46,629 bases of DNA from an uncultured Saprospirales bacterium (lineage in GTDB: Bacteria; Bacteroidota; Bacteroidia; Chitinophagales; Saprospiraceae), in the NCBI GenBank assembly GCA_937926355.1, contig CALAZP010000142.1, positions 1 through 46,629 of the forward strand, written 5' to 3'. How positions within the stretch are numbered: the stretch's first letter is position 1; each line of letters opens with the position of its first letter. Of this stretch, positions 24,189 to 34,555 are shown in pieces. The notes beneath the pieces are model-generated. The model made no database searches and was not told the DNA's origin. It was given only the letters and a program-made list of their open reading frames with translations. The translations under genes were made by a program, and so were the position numbers.

Positions 24189-26573
24189 TTATTCTAGAGA
24201 AACTACGGTCACTCCTTCCCCACCCTGATTATCTTCAGGGTGCTTGAGTGTCATTGGATTTTTATATTCTTTTAACTTTCTTTTGACAGCTTTTCTTAAA
24301 GCTCCTGTTCCCTTACCGTGCACAATGTAAAGGTTGTCAGTACCTTTAATTAATGCTTTATCAACAAAAGCTTCTACTAAATCTATAGCCTCTTGAAGTC
24401 TCATTCCTCGGATATCTAGTTTGTTGTCAAATCGCTCTTCTACAGGTCCTATGGTGGTCTGAATACTTTTTTTGGTTTGAAGATCTAAAGGATTTTTAGC
24501 AGGTTTGAGTTCTTTTTTTTCAGCAGTAAACCTTAGGTCTCCAATTTGTAAAATTACCCTATCTCCATTTATAGCTTCAACTTTACCTATTATCTCACTT
24601 GCCTTTAGTTTGACGTATTCCCCGATTCTTAAATTTTCTAATCCTTCTGAATTATCGGCTTTAAATATTTCGTCCTTAATGGAAGAGATTTCATCTAAAA
24701 CCTCTTTTTTGTTAGCTCTTGCTTTTTCAGCTTCTTTTTTTGCAAGCTCCAAATTTTTTTCCTCTTTAATCTTTCTAATTAAATTTTCATAATCTCTGTT
24801 TTTTTGATCTAGGTTTTGTAACTCTAATGCCTTTGCATCCAATTTCATTCTTTTTCTTCTTACGTTTAACTCTTTGTGGAGTTGTTCGTAATTGTAAATA
24901 AGTTGGCTTAAATGTTTTTCTTTCTCTTTTAGCTCTTGAATTTGATCCTGTAATAACTGTTGTTCACTTTGTAAATCCACCAAAAGTTCGTCAACTGCCT
25001 TCACCTCATCTCCAGTTCTATTTTTTGCATATTCGATAATCCAACTTGGTAATCCACTTTGTAAAGCAATCTCAAATGCATAAGAACTACCGGGTTTTCC
25101 AACCCTGAGGTTAAAACTTGGAGTTAAAGTTTCTTTATTAAAAGTCATTGCACCATTAACCAAACCTTTATTCTTGAATGCATACATTTTAAGGTTAGAG
25201 TAATGGGTGGTAATAATTCCAAATACATGAGCATGCTTGAATCCATCTAATATAGCTTCTGCAATAGCACCTCCAATTTTTGGATCCGTTCCAGAACCAA
25301 ATTCATCTATTAAAACCAAAGATTTATCATTACAATTTTCAAGAAAAACCCTCATATTCTGTAATCTAGAACTATATGTGCTCAAATCATCTTCAATAGA
25401 TTGTTGGTCACCTATATCTGCAAAGAAAGATTGAAATATTCCAAAAATGGATGTTTCTTCCACTGGAATTAAAAAACCAGATTGTAACATAATTTGGAGC
25501 AATCCAACAGATTTCATGGTAATTGATTTACCTCCAGCATTAGGACCGCTAAGGATTAAGATGCGATTTAAATCCTTTAGAAATAAATCAAACGGTATAG
25601 TTTTTCTACCAAGAGAATTGTTTTTCAATTTTAATATTGGATGAAACCCTTGCTTGATTTCAATTTGAGGGTGACTAACTAATTTTGGCCTTTTCCCTTC
25701 CATTATTAGAGCTAGTCTGGCTTTTGATCTAAGTATGTCGAATTGAATTACCAAATCCTGGTAGGATAAAATCAAGTCGGCATAAGGACTAAGGAAACTA
25801 CTCAGTTCTTTAAGTAGTTTATATATTTCCTTTCGCTCTTCAATTTCCAAATCAAATATATCATTGTTTATTGCAATGACTATTTCAGGTTCAATATACG
25901 CCGTTTTACCAGTTGCAGATTCATCGTGAATGATTCCTTTAATTTTCCTCTTATGTTCAGAAGGTACGCTAAGTACCCTTCTACTATTTCTAAAAGTTTC
26001 AATGCTATCGGTTAACCAACCTTTACCTCTATATTCTGCAATAATTTGATTGAATTTTTTGTCTAGTTCCCTTTGCCTAGATAATTTTTGCTTTCTAAGC
26101 TTGGATAATGTAGGAGATGCATCTGGTTTTACATTCCCATCTTCATCAATAATTTTTTCTATAGCGGCACTAAGTTCTGGATCAAAATTAATAGGTTGGA
26201 CTAAAGCATATAAATGTTCAAATAAACTTTGCCTTTCTATATTAAAATATTGAAAGAGTCCTTTTGCAATTAATAATAGTTTATTGATTTTTTGAAGACC
26301 TTCTATAGGAAGTACAAAATCTTTAATTCCCAATAATTTTATTTCTTCATCTACAGATTCATAATTTTGAATAGGAATAATCTCGTTCTGGAGAAAAGTA
26401 TTTTTAAAAGTTTCGACTAGTTTTAACTGATGAAGAATACCTTTGTAATGGAAAAGAGGTCTAATATTTTTTATTTCTTTTACCGCAGGTAAACCAAAAC
26501 ACTCTTTGACTGATAAATCTATAATCTTATCAAACTCTAATTTTTCGAACAAATCTATTGGAGCGTACTTCAT
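24189..26573 (-). CDS. mutS2: Endonuclease MutS2 with Smr domain
   Basis: 794 aa. The ATPase core holds Walker A (ILSGPNAGGKSITMKSVG, about residues 338-355), Walker B region SLVLIDEFGSGTDPKIGG and the MutS2 signature TTHYSNLKMYAFKNKG. A long coiled coil follows (about 520-640). The C-terminus is a Smr nuclease domain (about 717-790) with LDIRGMRLQEAIDLVEAF and YIVHGKGTGALRKAV. MutS2 lacks the mismatch-recognition domain; it suppresses recombination in some bacteria and splits collided ribosomes in others. Divergent from aroC, with a 75-base spacer. Confidence 0.95.
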   Translation of the reverse strand: MKYAPIDLFEKLEFDKIIDLSVKECFGLPAVKEIKNIRPLFHYKGILHQLKLVETFKNTFLQNEIIPIQNYESVDEEIKLLGIKDFVLPIEGLQKINKLLLIAKGLFQYFNIERQSLFEHLYALVQPINFDPELSAAIEKIIDEDGNVKPDASPTLSKLRKQKLSRQRELDKKFNQIIAEYRGKGWLTDSIETFRNSRRVLSVPSEHKRKIKGIIHDESATGKTAYIEPEIVIAINNDIFDLEIEERKEIYKLLKELSSFLSPYADLILSYQDLVIQFDILRSKARLALIMEGKRPKLVSHPQIEIKQGFHPILKLKNNSLGRKTIPFDLFLKDLNRILILSGPNAGGKSITMKSVGLLQIMLQSGFLIPVEETSIFGIFQSFFADIGDQQSIEDDLSTYSSRLQNMRVFLENCNDKSLVLIDEFGSGTDPKIGGAIAEAILDGFKHAHVFGIITTHYSNLKMYAFKNKGLVNGAMTFNKETLTPSFNLRVGKPGSSYAFEIALQSGLPSWIIEYAKNRTGDEVKAVDELLVDLQSEQQLLQDQIQELKEKEKHLSQLIYNYEQLHKELNVRRKRMKLDAKALELQNLDQKNRDYENLIRKIKEEKNLELAKKEAEKARANKKEVLDEISSIKDEIFKADNSEGLENLRIGEYVKLKASEIIGKVEAINGDRVILQIGDLRFTAEKKELKPAKNPLDLQTKKSIQTTIGPVEERFDNKLDIRGMRLQEAIDLVEAFVDKALIKGTDNLYIVHGKGTGALRKAVKRKLKEYKNPMTLKHPEDNQGGEGVTVVSLE

Positions 26574-26648
26574 AGGGTGGGAAACAATTAATGTGAGGTA
26601 AGGTTGATTTGTAAAAAATACTTTTAATTTACATGCAAAAATAAAATT

Positions 26649-27728
26649 GTGGCGGGAAATTCATTGGGCAAACTACTTACGATGACCACTTTTGGTGAAT
26701 CTCATGGTCCAGCTATAGGTGTTATTGTTGACGGTTTACCTTCAGGCATATCAATTGACGAAGAGTTTATTCAAAATGAATTGGCAAGAAGAAGACCTGG
26801 ACAATCTAAAATAGTTACCCAAAGAAAGGAGTTAGATCAAGTAGAGGTTCTATCTGGAATTTTTGAAGGAAAATCTACCGGAACTCCAATTGGAATGATT
26901 ATCAGAAATAAAGATGCTAAATCAAATGACTATAGTCATATAGCTGACAAATTCAGACCCTCTCACGCAGATTATACTTACACTTCAAAATATGGAATAA
27001 GAGATTATCGAGGAGGAGGCAGATCATCTGCTAGGGAAACTGCAGCTAGGGTTGCAGCGGGTGCATTGGCTAAAATATTTCTTAATAAATATAATATTCA
27101 AATCATTGCGTATGTAAGTCAAGTTGGAAATTTGAAGATTAACCAGTTTGATTTAGAGCCTTCTCCAGAAATAATAGAATCAAATCCAGTTCGATGTTCC
27201 AATGCTGAAAAAGCAAAAGAAATGGAGGAATACATCAAACAAATTAGAAAAGAAGGAGATACTATTGGTGGAATAGTTAATTGTGTTATAAAAAAATGTC
27301 CAGTTGGACTCGGATCTCCAGTTTTCGATAAATTACACGCGGAATTAGGAAAAGCTATGTTGAGTATAAATGCTGCTAAAGGTTTTGAATATGGTTCTGG
27401 TTTTGAAGGAGTTGCAATGAAAGGTTCTCAACACAATGATTTATTTATATTAAAAAATTCTGAGATTGCAACGAGTACCAATTTTTCAGGGGGAGTTCAA
27501 GGAGGAATAAGTAATGGAGCTGATATTTATTTCAGAGTGGCTTTCAAACCAGTTGCTACCATAATTCAGGAACAAAAATCTTTAGATGAATCAGGCCAAT
27601 CTACCATTGTAATGGGAAAAGGAAGGCATGATCCGTGCGTTGTCCCTAGAGCAGTTCCTATTGTTGAGGCTATGGCAGCTTTCGTGGTTGCTGATTTTAT
27701 TTTACAACAAAAAACCACTAAATACTAG
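26649..27728 (+). CDS. aroC: Chorismate synthase
   Basis: 359 aa with a GTG start giving MAGNSLGKLLTMTTFGESHG, the canonical N-terminus. Further signatures are GMIIRNKDAKSNDYS, RPSHADYTYTSKYGIRDYRG and GGRSSARETAARVAAGA. It converts EPSP to chorismate with reduced FMN, ending the shikimate pathway. The shikimate kinase gene aroK is also in this window (45294), but far away, so the pathway is dispersed. The 3' end is 4 bases from tamB. Confidence 0.97.
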   Translation: MAGNSLGKLLTMTTFGESHGPAIGVIVDGLPSGISIDEEFIQNELARRRPGQSKIVTQRKELDQVEVLSGIFEGKSTGTPIGMIIRNKDAKSNDYSHIADKFRPSHADYTYTSKYGIRDYRGGGRSSARETAARVAAGALAKIFLNKYNIQIIAYVSQVGNLKINQFDLEPSPEIIESNPVRCSNAEKAKEMEEYIKQIRKEGDTIGGIVNCVIKKCPVGLGSPVFDKLHAELGKAMLSINAAKGFEYGSGFEGVAMKGSQHNDLFILKNSEIATSTNFSGGVQGGISNGADIYFRVAFKPVATIIQEQKSLDESGQSTIVMGKGRHDPCVVPRAVPIVEAMAAFVVADFILQQKTTKY

Positions 27729-27732
27729 GTAA

Positions 27733-30700
27733 TTATTTTTTAACCGAAGCTTTTAAATTTTTAAAAAATTCTGAAAAGCTATCAAATTCCTTTCTAAAAC
27801 TAAGTCCAGTTCCTACTTGAACTCTTCTTCCAGAAAAATCGGGTTGAAGTCTTTGATATACTTTTACCTTTAAGGTCCTATCTTTATTTATTGCATATTC
27901 AATAACCAAATCATTACCCAAAAATGCACCAGATGCTCTAGTTGCTGTATTTAGATTATTATTAAGTTCTAGGTTTCCACCTAAAAGCACAGTTAATCTA
28001 TCATCAAAATAATTTTGTGTTAATCTAACTTTCAATTCATCACCTTTATTAAGGTCCTCCCCTTCAGATAAATTAACCTTTTGATACTGAAAGTAAGCAA
28101 TATCAAAATCAATACCTGATAAAACGTCACCTTCTTCTATAAGTTCTGAAAATAATTGGGTAACCAATAGAGATAATTGATTTGATACAAATTCACTGAC
28201 TGTATTATATAAAACTTCAGTCCCCTGAAAAGCAAAATCAGCGGGCAAGAACTGGCCAGCTACAATCAGGCCAAATACTTGCTTATTGAGTTCATTAGGA
28301 TCTTGCCTTAAAACTCTCAATTTACTATCTGTATAACTTTGAACTTCACCCGTTAAACTTGGAAAACTTAAATCAAAATCAATAATTGGTTGTAAAAGCT
28401 TACCCTTCAACATCAAATTCAAATTAACATTTGTGGCATTTGAAGCTTCAGCCCGAGTAGCATCTGATGAGGAAACTAAATATTCTTGAATAAAATTAGC
28501 CACTGAAGTATTTAAATCTTGATATCGAGCTGTTAAGTTAATGTCTGCATTAAAAGGATCTCCAGACCACCTAATTAAACCACCTCTTTGGATGGTAAAC
28601 TTTTTATTGATGATGTTAAACAAAGTAAAAAGATAATTTCCTTCTTCAATTTCATAGTCACCAAACATTTGAAAACTACCCTCTCTAGGAACAAATATTT
28701 TAATGTTACCCTTTCCTGAGGCTTCCAAAACGTCCCCAGCTTGTTCATCAAATATAATTTTAACAAGTGCAGGATTAGTAATCACCAAATCCATTTCCAA
28801 ATCTACTCCCTTAGCGATCGGAACGTCTTCTGAGGGATTATTTGTTTGGGTACTAGATTCTGAGGAAAAACTAATAAAGCTTAAAGCAGAAGATTCTTGA
28901 CCACTACTTACTGGAATAACCAATTCCGTCTCTTCTCCTACTTCAGCATTTACATATAAAGAAGGAAGGCTTAATGGCCCACTGAAAGTAACCTCTCCAC
29001 TTCCCACAGCTTTACCATAGAATAATTCATTATCGCCTTTTTTGGTATCTAAACCTAAAAGTTTATCAGTATTTAAACTAGCAGCAAAACCAAGATCCTT
29101 TAAATTATTATGACTAATTCCTCCCTTTAATGTGGCGTAATTGCCGAACCTATCATAGATTCTAGAACCAGAAAAATCAAAAAGTCCATTTTCTATACTC
29201 ACAATAGATGGCTTGAAAGAGTAAACCGTGTTAAGAAAATCAACCTGTAAGGATCCTTCACTTAGTAAGGCCGAGCCATCCACATTAAGTTCATCAGAAA
29301 AGCCAAACACAGAAACCTCTGCATTACATAATCCAGTGATATTGCTTAAAGTTCCTGAAACAAAATATTCGGCAAATTGCAAAGGAAAACCAGATAAATC
29401 CAATCTAAAATCTAGGAAATTTTTGTTTATCCCGTTTAATTGATATTTACCTTCTCCTATTAATTGAGACTGGCCCTTAGTTAAAGTTAAATAAGCGTAT
29501 AAATCAGATTTAAAATTTTCAGCATTCGATTCCACCTGAAGTATACCCCAATCATCACCATTAATTGAAAATTGATTACAATTTAATCTAAAATCAATTT
29601 CACTTAAACTTTTTAAATTCTTAACCGCTATTTCAGCATTAAAATCCCCTGAAAATTGTAATGGTTGATAATTCAAAATTTGATTGTAATAATCGAATCC
29701 AAATTTTTGGAAACTTATTTTGGTACCTGTTTCATTATAATTATCTACATTAATGGCCTTTCCTCGATTAGTTAAAAGAAAATTTTCAGCGTTAAAGACA
29801 TTATTTCCAAAAGTAATTTTGTTGTCTTTTCTGATGGAGTATAATTCATTGAAAACTTTGAGTTCATTAGGTTGAACGTGCAATTGAAATAAACTGTCAG
29901 TGGTTTGTAACAGGGTTCCATTTAAATTCAAATTACTTCCATTGCCTTTAATGGTAGAAGCAATATTTAAGCCAAATTTAATTTCATTATTTTCTTTTAA
30001 AGCTAATGTTGTAATTGCTGGTATTTTAACTTTACCGAGCTGAATCTCCTCAGTTGAGAAATTAAACTCGGAGTTAACGCTATCTATTTTTAGATTGCTT
30101 TCAAGATCAACAATTGAAGTATTTCCAATCTGGATATTAGGACAAAAAACGTCTAAACCAAATTCATTCTTTCTTTCATCTAGGTTGCCTTCTATTTTTA
30201 ATCCTTCAATTTTATTAATATTACTTTTAAATAAAGAGGCTAATCCAATATCGTTTTGAATATAAAAATTGAACTTAGCTAATGCACCACCATGGTATTT
30301 CTGCTCAATTTGTATATTGTCTTCAAAAAAATTAGGTACCATTAAGAACCTTCTATCTATTAGTTTTTTAAGATAATACGATATATCACCTGGTGCCAAA
30401 TTTCCTATTAAGTCCCCATATATTTCATTAGATCGAAGATTTAAATTTCTATTTCCATAATGATCTATTGAAGAATTAAATTCAAAGTCATCAACAAGAT
30501 ATTCTTTTGAAAATTCATCTATTATTTTGAAACGATTACCATTTATGTAACCGTCAAAATTTGCTAAAGAAACGCCTTCCCCTTTGATTACAGCATCTCC
30601 CGACAAACTAATGTCTCTGTTAGATAGATTTAAAGGAAGCAAATTTATTTTTCCAATAAGTACTTTAAAATCAAATTTTGGAATAGAATCAAATTTCCAA

Positions 30701-32502
30701 TATCCAGTGAAGTCAAAATCAATATTTTCATCACTTAATGCAAAATCACCATCAAACTGTTTTTGGTCTAAAATGCCGTCTATCACAGCGTTTTGATAGG
30801 TGTAATTTTTAAAAAGTAACTTTTCCGCAGTAGCTGTAATTTGAACCTTTGCAGATTCAATAGTTAACCCTACCCCATCATCTATAACTAGAGAAAAATC
30901 ACCCTTTTCCCAGTTAGGGTTTTCAAAGAACTTACCTAAATCAAAATCAAATAATTTTAGGTTACCTGAATATTTAGCTTTTTCTAAACCATTTCTTAAA
31001 TCTAATTTAGTAGCAAGTTCTGCATTTCCTATATCTGAATCCAAGACTATATTAGTCTGAAAATTTTTAAAACTCCCTTCAAAATCACCTGATAATGTAA
31101 ACCATGAAATTTTTTGGATTGGACTATATGTTTTTTCCTGACCAAAAGATGGCGCTAAAAAATTCGGTTTTCCTGAAATTTCTTTAAACTTTAAATATGC
31201 ATATTCGCTATTTCTTTTGTGTAGGTTTTTAAAACTGAAATCTAGATTACCCATTAAAATGCCTTCAATTCCAAATTGTAAGTTATTTGAATTTAAATTA
31301 GCAACTGTGCAATCAATTTTACCATCTAATAATACCGTCCTAAATTTATTTTTTGCAATAAAATCAATGGTCTTTAGGGTAGGTGCAAATCTCATTATAT
31401 CGTAAAGAAATACCTTTGAATCATCTAAATTGATTTTCATATTTACCTCTTCCGAAAAATTTTTGAATGAAGCTAAACTCTCGAAAGTAAAATGCAATGA
31501 ATCTTTTAAATGGGAATTTGGTGTAATAATTTCTAATCCATCTAGTTTAATTGCATTGGTATTCACCAAAGCATAATTGGCTTTTAAAAATTTAAGTTGA
31601 AACCCTGATTTTTCATTACTTGAAAATTGGTTAATCACTCCTTCAAATTGCCTATCATGGTATTTAAAATCAGAAAGACTCAACTCAATATCATCTAACT
31701 CGATATCTTTGAAATTGACTGCAAAAAATGGTTTTTCCTGTTTTTGACTTTTATAAATAAATTCTCCACTACTAATACATATATTTTCTAAATCCAATGA
31801 TGTTAAAGAGATTTCTGATTTAAGTGAATCAGGAACTTTATTATTTTGAAAGACTTTTACCGAAGGAGATTCCGCATCAATTATTTTAATTGAATTAAGG
31901 AGATTTTCAGTTGAATTTTCTCTAGTATAAAAACTTAAATTTTTAAAATTGGCATTGATAAAATTATCAAATTGATAATCAATACTTTGATATTCAGCAT
32001 CAATAAAATCAATTGTACTTAAAGACCAGTTAATGGATTTTTTTGAAGATTTAGTCTCAGGAGATTTTGAAAAAATTTCTAGTAGTTGACCTATGCTAGA
32101 TTTTTCATTTGAAGGGTATTTGAAATCGTTTATTACTGCCCCTACTAATTCAATATTTTTTATTGATACACCATCCTTCCTTACACTAAAAGGGTTGATT
32201 TCTAATTTTAAAGTAACCAAATCTGCTTTTATGACAGTATCACAATAACGATCTACGAAAACAAGGCCTTCTAAATTAATTTTGTCTAAAAAGGATACAG
32301 CTAAACCATCAAAGGAAATCTGACCCTCGGTAATTTTATCTATAGAATTGGTAAGATAATGCTTGCCTACACCTTGAAAATAAGAGGTTTTAAACAAAAA
32401 AAAAGTTCCAACAGTAAAGGAGGTTAATAACAATACCATCCATGTAAGAAACCAGGCGGTTTTCAAAAGCCATCCTCTATTTATAGATTTCTTATTTTCC
32501 AT
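27733..32502 (-). CDS. tamB: Translocation and assembly module subunit TamB (AsmA/DUF490 family)
   Basis: 1589 aa, the largest gene in the window. One N-terminal membrane anchor (about residues 14-33) is followed by a long run of short beta strands, as expected for the periplasm-spanning hydrophobic groove of TamB-like lipid-transport proteins. The C-terminal ~350 residues carry the DUF490 domain, with LEASGKGNIKIFVPREGSFQ, GNYLFTLFNIINKKFTIQ and the terminal YAINKDRTLKVKVYQR. It bridges inner and outer membranes and supports outer-membrane assembly and phospholipid movement. Its start overlaps the gene upstream by 11 bases, so the two are translated together. Confidence 0.93.
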   Translation of the reverse strand: MENKKSINRGWLLKTAWFLTWMVLLLTSFTVGTFFLFKTSYFQGVGKHYLTNSIDKITEGQISFDGLAVSFLDKINLEGLVFVDRYCDTVIKADLVTLKLEINPFSVRKDGVSIKNIELVGAVINDFKYPSNEKSSIGQLLEIFSKSPETKSSKKSINWSLSTIDFIDAEYQSIDYQFDNFINANFKNLSFYTRENSTENLLNSIKIIDAESPSVKVFQNNKVPDSLKSEISLTSLDLENICISSGEFIYKSQKQEKPFFAVNFKDIELDDIELSLSDFKYHDRQFEGVINQFSSNEKSGFQLKFLKANYALVNTNAIKLDGLEIITPNSHLKDSLHFTFESLASFKNFSEEVNMKINLDDSKVFLYDIMRFAPTLKTIDFIAKNKFRTVLLDGKIDCTVANLNSNNLQFGIEGILMGNLDFSFKNLHKRNSEYAYLKFKEISGKPNFLAPSFGQEKTYSPIQKISWFTLSGDFEGSFKNFQTNIVLDSDIGNAELATKLDLRNGLEKAKYSGNLKLFDFDLGKFFENPNWEKGDFSLVIDDGVGLTIESAKVQITATAEKLLFKNYTYQNAVIDGILDQKQFDGDFALSDENIDFDFTGYWKFDSIPKFDFKVLIGKINLLPLNLSNRDISLSGDAVIKGEGVSLANFDGYINGNRFKIIDEFSKEYLVDDFEFNSSIDHYGNRNLNLRSNEIYGDLIGNLAPGDISYYLKKLIDRRFLMVPNFFEDNIQIEQKYHGGALAKFNFYIQNDIGLASLFKSNINKIEGLKIEGNLDERKNEFGLDVFCPNIQIGNTSIVDLESNLKIDSVNSEFNFSTEEIQLGKVKIPAITTLALKENNEIKFGLNIASTIKGNGSNLNLNGTLLQTTDSLFQLHVQPNELKVFNELYSIRKDNKITFGNNVFNAENFLLTNRGKAINVDNYNETGTKISFQKFGFDYYNQILNYQPLQFSGDFNAEIAVKNLKSLSEIDFRLNCNQFSINGDDWGILQVESNAENFKSDLYAYLTLTKGQSQLIGEGKYQLNGINKNFLDFRLDLSGFPLQFAEYFVSGTLSNITGLCNAEVSVFGFSDELNVDGSALLSEGSLQVDFLNTVYSFKPSIVSIENGLFDFSGSRIYDRFGNYATLKGGISHNNLKDLGFAASLNTDKLLGLDTKKGDNELFYGKAVGSGEVTFSGPLSLPSLYVNAEVGEETELVIPVSSGQESSALSFISFSSESSTQTNNPSEDVPIAKGVDLEMDLVITNPALVKIIFDEQAGDVLEASGKGNIKIFVPREGSFQMFGDYEIEEGNYLFTLFNIINKKFTIQRGGLIRWSGDPFNADINLTARYQDLNTSVANFIQEYLVSSSDATRAEASNATNVNLNLMLKGKLLQPIIDFDLSFPSLTGEVQSYTDSKLRVLRQDPNELNKQVFGLIVAGQFLPADFAFQGTEVLYNTVSEFVSNQLSLLVTQLFSELIEEGDVLSGIDFDIAYFQYQKVNLSEGEDLNKGDELKVRLTQNYFDDRLTVLLGGNLELNNNLNTATRASGAFLGNDLVIEYAINKDRTLKVKVYQRLQPDFSGRRVQVGTGLSFRKEFDSFSEFFKNLKASVKK

Positions 32503-33262
32503 TTTCCAAACTAAACCTTTTTTTTCTTAAGGATACCAATTGAGCTATTTTATCAGAATTTTCTGCCCTTATTAGAATACAACCCAAATCAAAAATGGAT
32601 TCTACCAAAATTTCAAAACCAACTTTATAACTAAAGGAATCTAAGTTAGAGATTCTTACTACAATGGGAATAGCAAGATATTTTAAAATGCTTAATTTCT
32701 TCAAAAGGGAAATTAAATTTAAATTATTTTGGGATTCACTAAAGTCAATACCAATTTCTAAGAAAACATCTTTAACCCCAATATGCCTCCAACTATTGAT
32801 TAACAAAAGTAATTCATCAAATAAGGCAATTAGATTGTTTTCCTGAATATTTCGTTTGCTTCCAAAAATTGAGTTAGATAAGACTAGTGGAATACCTATA
32901 GGAATATGGTGAAAATTAATTTTTCCTAAATCAATAATTTCTTTTGAAGTGTATTTAACCACTATAAAGTCAGCTATTTCAATATATTCAGGCTTTATTG
33001 TATTCAAATTATTGCTTAGGATCCATATACTCAGTAGAGCTTGTTTAGTTTTAATTTCTTTCAATTTCACCAAATCAACATTAGTCAATTGTTGGCTATT
33101 ATCCTTTATTTCTGAATACCATTCTCTGGAGTTATTTTTATTCGACCCAATATGAATTTCATTCTTTTTTGCACTTCCATATTGAAAGTTTTTTAGATAA
33201 AAGGGGTAGGTAAAAGACCATAAATCACCTTTTACATTAAATTGTTGAATTAATTTATTCAT
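32492..33262 (-). CDS. Unknown protein, resembles a degenerate dihydropteroate synthase
   Basis: 256 aa, soluble, no signal peptide. Residues about 155-250 align by eye with the C-terminal half of FolP: the helix before GVKDVFLEIGIDF (FolP LLLDPGFGFG), then NLISLLKKLSILKYLAIPIV (FolP LLARLAEFHHFNLPLLVG), and GCILIRAENSDKIAQLV (FolP GAHIIRVHDVKETVEAM). The key catalytic pieces are lost: no NVTPDSFSDGG loop near the start and ISNLDSF in place of SRKSF. If the match holds, this is a pseudoenzyme. The gene precedes tamB with an 11-base overlap; divergent from the LysM gene. The function is unknown. Confidence 0.8.
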   Translation of the reverse strand: MNKLIQQFNVKGDLWSFTYPFYLKNFQYGSAKKNEIHIGSNKNNSREWYSEIKDNSQQLTNVDLVKLKEIKTKQALLSIWILSNNLNTIKPEYIEIADFIVVKYTSKEIIDLGKINFHHIPIGIPLVLSNSIFGSKRNIQENNLIALFDELLLLINSWRHIGVKDVFLEIGIDFSESQNNLNLISLLKKLSILKYLAIPIVVRISNLDSFSYKVGFEILVESIFDLGCILIRAENSDKIAQLVSLRKKRFSLENGK

Positions 33263-33341
33263 AAATAACTGGCCTTCCGGATAATAAATATTTTTTTTAA
33301 AGTATTTTTATACCTAATTAATAAAAACAACGACCATATCC

Positions 33342-34550
33342 ATGAGACTTATTAATTTTTTAACGGCCATCATACTAATGGTAAATCTTACCGCACAAAG
33401 TAAAATGGTTTTGGATTTGTCTACTATCGAAAGTCAAAAATACGAATATAGGTATCTCCAACATAATGAGGTTCAACCTCAAATAGTTTATCAAATCGCT
33501 CTAAATGAAGAGATCGTTTTTGTTGAGGTCCAACCCATAGAACTGGTTCAAGAATTAGATTATAAAACTCAAAATATTTTAAATCTTAATCACCAGGATG
33601 ATATAAACGTTCTCAAAAATTTAAGTGTAGGTACTCAAAAAATCCTTGTTTTGGACGGCTCCAAGAGACAGTATCATATCACTTCAATTTCTTCCCTTCT
33701 AAAAAATAATTCGAAGAGTCTAAATTACGATAATTGGAAGTACAAATTTCAATTAGATCAGCTTGAAAATTCAAAGCTTCAATTCCCTATTATTTCCAAT
33801 TTACAACCTGGTGGAAATAAAGTTGAAATCATTAATTCTGTTTCTTTGAATTGTTTAGAAGTTTATACAATCAGACTATACTATACTTCCAACAAGGATA
33901 TCTATACTGAAATAGTATTCCACCCTTCATTGGGGGTTTTAAAAGAATCTAATGTCAATAATTTTGGTGAAACGGTTTTAGAACTTGTTACCATTGAAGG
34001 AATTCCTGTAGAATCCTATATCAAAACAGTTTGTCATTCAAAAAATGAACCATCTTTAACCCTTCGGGAAAAAGGAATTTTAATGCCAGAATATGAATTC
34101 CATGTGGTTCAAAAGGGGGAGACCTTATATCAAATAGCCAAAAAATATAACCTATCAACTTCAGTTTTAATGGAGATCAACCAATTGAAAAGTCCTCAAA
34201 TAAAAATTGGAGACGTCCTTTATTTGTTTAATTCCAATACTCTGAAAAGTAACAAATCTTTAATTGAAATTCATCCAGAAATTTTTGAATCTTCTGTCAA
34301 AGCGCCTCAAGGCAGAGCTGGAACAGATGATGAAAATACATTAATGAAAAGAGGCTTACCTAAAAAATATGCTACAAAAAGTACCAATAGTTTGAATTCT
34401 AAAAAAAAGGTTCATTTTGTAACTTCGGGGGAAACCCTTTTTTCTATAGCAAAAAAATATAACACCTCTGTCAAAATATTGATTGAGATAAATCAATTAG
34501 ATGAAAAAAATCCAAAGATTATACCTGATCAAAAATTATATATTAACTAA
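33342..34550 (+). CDS. Secreted protein with two LysM domains
   Basis: 402 aa. A signal peptide (LINFLTAIILMVNLTAQS) leads to about 220 residues of unrecognised, beta-rich sequence. Then LysM 1 (about 249-294, VVQKGETLYQIAKKYNLSTS) and LysM 2 (about 357-402, VTSGETLFSIAKKYNTSVK) separated by a polar linker. LysM units bind the glycan chains of peptidoglycan, so this should be a periplasmic protein tethered to the wall. The N-terminal region has no catalytic motif I recognise. It ends 5 bases from the convergent yidC gene. Confidence 0.87.
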   Translation: MRLINFLTAIILMVNLTAQSKMVLDLSTIESQKYEYRYLQHNEVQPQIVYQIALNEEIVFVEVQPIELVQELDYKTQNILNLNHQDDINVLKNLSVGTQKILVLDGSKRQYHITSISSLLKNNSKSLNYDNWKYKFQLDQLENSKLQFPIISNLQPGGNKVEIINSVSLNCLEVYTIRLYYTSNKDIYTEIVFHPSLGVLKESNVNNFGETVLELVTIEGIPVESYIKTVCHSKNEPSLTLREKGILMPEYEFHVVQKGETLYQIAKKYNLSTSVLMEINQLKSPQIKIGDVLYLFNSNTLKSNKSLIEIHPEIFESSVKAPQGRAGTDDENTLMKRGLPKKYATKSTNSLNSKKKVHFVTSGETLFSIAKKYNTSVKILIEINQLDEKNPKIIPDQKLYIN

Positions 34551-34555
34551 TAATC

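Noticed and set aside
24176..24190. Hairpin AGGAAACTTCCT followed by T's as ndk/mutS2 terminator
   Set aside because: Only four base pairs with a four-base loop; too weak to support a terminator call.
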